This document shows positions 57,288 through 60,000 of a stretch of DNA of 60,000 nt, one piece after another. Source of the DNA: Acanthaster planci (taxonomy: Eukaryota; Echinodermata; Asteroidea; Valvatida; Acanthasteridae). Every line of letters begins with the position of its first letter. Position 1 is the stretch's first letter. The notes under the pieces were generated by a model. The model was not told the DNA's origin, searched no databases, and saw only the letters and a list, made by a program, of their open reading frames with translations. The position numbers and the translations under genes were made by a program. The stretch is from contig NW_019091391.1 of NCBI RefSeq assembly GCF_001949145.1, positions 1,659,445-1,719,444 of the forward strand, written 5' to 3'.

Positions 57288-60000
57288 TGTAGCGAGTTCG
57301 CGACCGCCGCGAGCCAATGTCCACCGTTGGTGGCGCTTTTCCTACCTGCCCCGTACGGCCCCACGGCCCCTTTCGCCGAAGATTTTTGTGACTTGGAAAT
57401 GCGTTTTACACGAACCATAGACAGTGGCAGCGGGATCGTACTGGCGATGACATGGGGGACGAGGCAGTCACTGCAAATGTTACAAAATTTATTTATGTAT
57501 CCCACCCACAGAATCCATGAAGAGAAGATACCACTCGATCGCAATGAGCTGCAACCATCTCTTGTATTATGAGGTATGTCGCTTCTTTTTATTAAACCTT
57601 TCTCGAAATATGTTTGAGTTCATAGCTCTATTCAGGAACACCGCAGACCTGGGAAGGACGTATACCTTTGGGTTTTACTCAGGAAAGCCATAGTTTTGTC
57701 AACATGTTTGAATATTTTTTTACTTTTTTATACATATAGCCCACTTATATATAGCTTCCCTTCAAATTCGACATAAGAGGATAAAGCTGGGCATTCAGAC
57801 AGATGGGCCATGCACTGTACTATGTTGGTTGTACGTAGGCCTACAAGTCAAGAGATAGGCCTCCGTGGACCCTAGGGATTGCTTTGTGGGCGTACGTAGA
57901 TACATGGAGCCGGTATATAGCAAGAGTATAATTATGCAGACCCCAGAGGTGAAGTACTTATGCGCGTACGAATTTGTATTGAAAAAAATGAATAATGTCA
58001 TGTCCAGGTATTTGTATTAATGTGCAGACCTCGTTTATTTGACTGGATGTTTCCAGAGCTCCTTCTGTGTACCACCACTGTTATCTCTGCATGTGGAGGT
58101 AAAACTATTTTTGTAGTCTAAATGCGAGGCACACGCAGAGCAGTGTTTGATCCGTCCTGGCCCTTGTCAAAACAGCGACGTAACGTGATTTGACTCCTAT
58201 AATTGGGCCAAAAAACCAGCGCAGACCAATGCAAAAGAATTACCGAGGTTTGTGCGTTTCCGCTTCTCTTTTGCACTTGTTTCTTTTATAGGTCTAGAGT
58301 GAAAGATATTTCGGTTTGTTCATACATTTTAACGAAAAAAATGAGAGCAAGCAGGTGCATCAATGGCGACCTATCAAGTGAATATAATGTTCTTTATTGT
58401 GCAGTGTATTCGGACGTACTTTGTCATAACGAGTGGCAAAAAGGGTGGATATTTTATTCGTTTCAGTCATTTAAGAACAGCCACGGGTCTGGCGAACCAT
58501 TTACTACGAGGTACATTACTCTCCGGTTCGTTGGAGTCCTGTAATGCGCGTGGAGAAACTTATACCCTTGGAGGTTACAAAGAACAAAGAAGCTCGAGAA
58601 GTGCGCCTTGAATGGCCCCAGAAAACTCGATACATTACCCTTTGAAACACTCACCTGCTTGCGGCGATTGTATGGGTTTTGTCGAAACTACCCCGTGCCG
58701 TGGGCGAGCCACCACTGCCCGGGCGAAACCCAATCGCTACCGTACAAGGGCTACTAGCGATGTGGGCTTTGAGGTACGCCCCCAGTCTCAAAGCGCGGCT
58801 TCCACTGAAACTTAACCCGTAAAAGTCAAACTTCGTCACGATTGACACTAACAGGACAATGGGGTTATAGTTTTTTTCGGAGGGGGTAATATAAAAAAAA
58901 AAGCCGGCGGGATAGACACCGTGAGTTGGGGGGTAGGATTTGATGATATAAAACACGTTGCTGCCACAGTGGGGGACCTTTTGACTGTGTCTGAATCTGT
59001 AGGATCGAATGATTTGTTGGAGGCCGGTCAGCAGAAACCACCTGTGCTGTCTGGATGCAGTCTGCACTCCATTAGAGGAATGAAATAATTCGGATTTACT
59101 CCACAAAAATGCAGTCAATCAATGTAAATCAACTCAAATTTTAAGCCCGTGTGACTTTTGTACAGAGAGTCCGAACATCGATGCAGTACACAAATCACTT
59201 GGCCCCATCGACTCACGACTTTTTTGTGGGATGGCGAAAGCTTGATTTGTGTTTCCTGAACAAAAGTATTAAAGTTCACAGTGACCGGAAGGGCGTTTCT
59301 ATTTTAAAGCTAGCGGGGGGGGCTGCTAACGAAACTTTCTGAAAGACTGAAGAAGCTATCGCCACATCTTTCATCACTTGCCCCAAACGAGAGAAACAAA
59401 ATCGCATAAGTCATCCACTGATGAGGCAGTAGCCTTAAACATTTAGTTATACCAAACAAAATCCAGTGTCCAAACAGTTTTGCGCGTTGCGTCTGCTTCG
59501 TGAGAGATCGAGCGAGGGTCCTGGGACCTTGCTGCTGGCTATTTGTCTAGCAGTAATTTGTGGTATTTCAGCCAACCCCCCAAAACGATGATTTCAGGTG
59601 TTAACTGTCAAGACTAATCCTCGCGAGGCGGCGAGAAGGTCAATTCTATAGGGGACATCCAAAGGGATAACTGGGTAAACCGCAGCCCGGTATGAGTACC
59701 CGAAGATTGAAATAGAAAAGTGCATTTTGTACAGTGAAATGCAAAATCATTTGTTATCAAATCATTTTCAAAAATTTAACTGTGCATTTAAGTATTTTCT
59801 TGTCGGTAACTGGTAAAAACACGCACAAACCAAAGAGGAAATTATGGAGGCACATTACAACCATCCTATGGTTACTAAGAATAATGCTTTTATCGCGAAA
59901 ACACTGAAATTTGCCCACGCAGACTTGGGTAAAAACGATTAAGTTCTGTGTCATTCCAGATTTCAATGATAACTCGTCAGATCAGAGAAACGCAAAATTT
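57288..60000. other. no gene seen
   Basis: No supported gene. TAGGCCTA occurs near 57837 and G8 at 59315-59322. On the minus strand, 58807 to 58655 is GC-rich with one open frame and ends at an excellent splice-donor match (GCAG then GTGAGT), but no domain supports an exon. The last 500 bases show no repeat or gene. Confidence 0.45.

Noticed and set aside
1-60000. Prokaryotic operons, CRISPR arrays, phage or toxin systems
   Set aside because: No regular spacer-repeat array, ribosome-binding-site-led gene series or dense coding was seen. Composition, low coding density and repeats are eukaryotic.

Overview
This is eukaryotic, probably invertebrate deuterostome, genomic DNA. I found no protein-coding gene in it that I can defend. 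The longest open frames (about 240, 209 and 203 codons) lie in GC-rich DNA or run through repeat copies. They show no recognisable domain and no convincing exon structure, and the other frames are about as long as chance gives in 60 kb. CpG is not strongly depleted. The word TAGGCCTA occurs about eight times, where roughly one would be expected. That word and the style of the small foldback repeats recall echinoderm or other ambulacrarian genomes. This assignment is inference from sequence style, not a database match.

The best-supported content is small non-autonomous DNA transposons (MITEs and foldback elements), recognised by terminal inverted repeats, target-site duplications or a second copy in the window. 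They are: a 360-bp element at 15610-15969 flanked by a 6-bp duplication and starting TATGGCG; family A (17993-18186 and 56991-57287), whose second copy is interrupted by a family B element that also has a relative at 7692-7810; family C (18222-18337 and 32458-32581, opposite orientations); family D (18974-19031 partial, 44096-44245, 52722-52856); family E (10250-10408 and 11748-11932, the latter with a TAA duplication); single foldbacks at 54548-54718, 56638-56721 and 56817-56947; a CAGGG-ended hAT-like element at 14446-14739; and a long inverted repeat at 47402-48029. Two tRNA-like segments (29116-29200 minus, 54885-54945 plus) look like SINE heads or tRNA pseudogenes. Elements cluster at about 17.99-19.03 kb and 56.6-57.3 kb.

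Other repeats are a diverged array of about 60-bp units at 4400-4715, a GRTGRT-rich minisatellite at 45585-45912, a (GTT)n tract near 6.6 kb, and twelve G or C homopolymers of 8 or more bases.

The rest is single-copy-looking sequence. Several blocks resemble regulatory DNA: a CpG island at 46090-46400 with overlapping CCAAT boxes and TAAT sites, a CpG cluster with a large dyad at 9310-9530, and short repeats or dyads containing homeodomain- or POU-like sites at 6192-6214, 7489-7517, 25141-25195 and 26203-26244. The layout fits an intergenic stretch or a long intron, possibly near a developmental regulator, but no flanking exon was identified. No prokaryotic system, CRISPR array, virus or toxin gene was seen.
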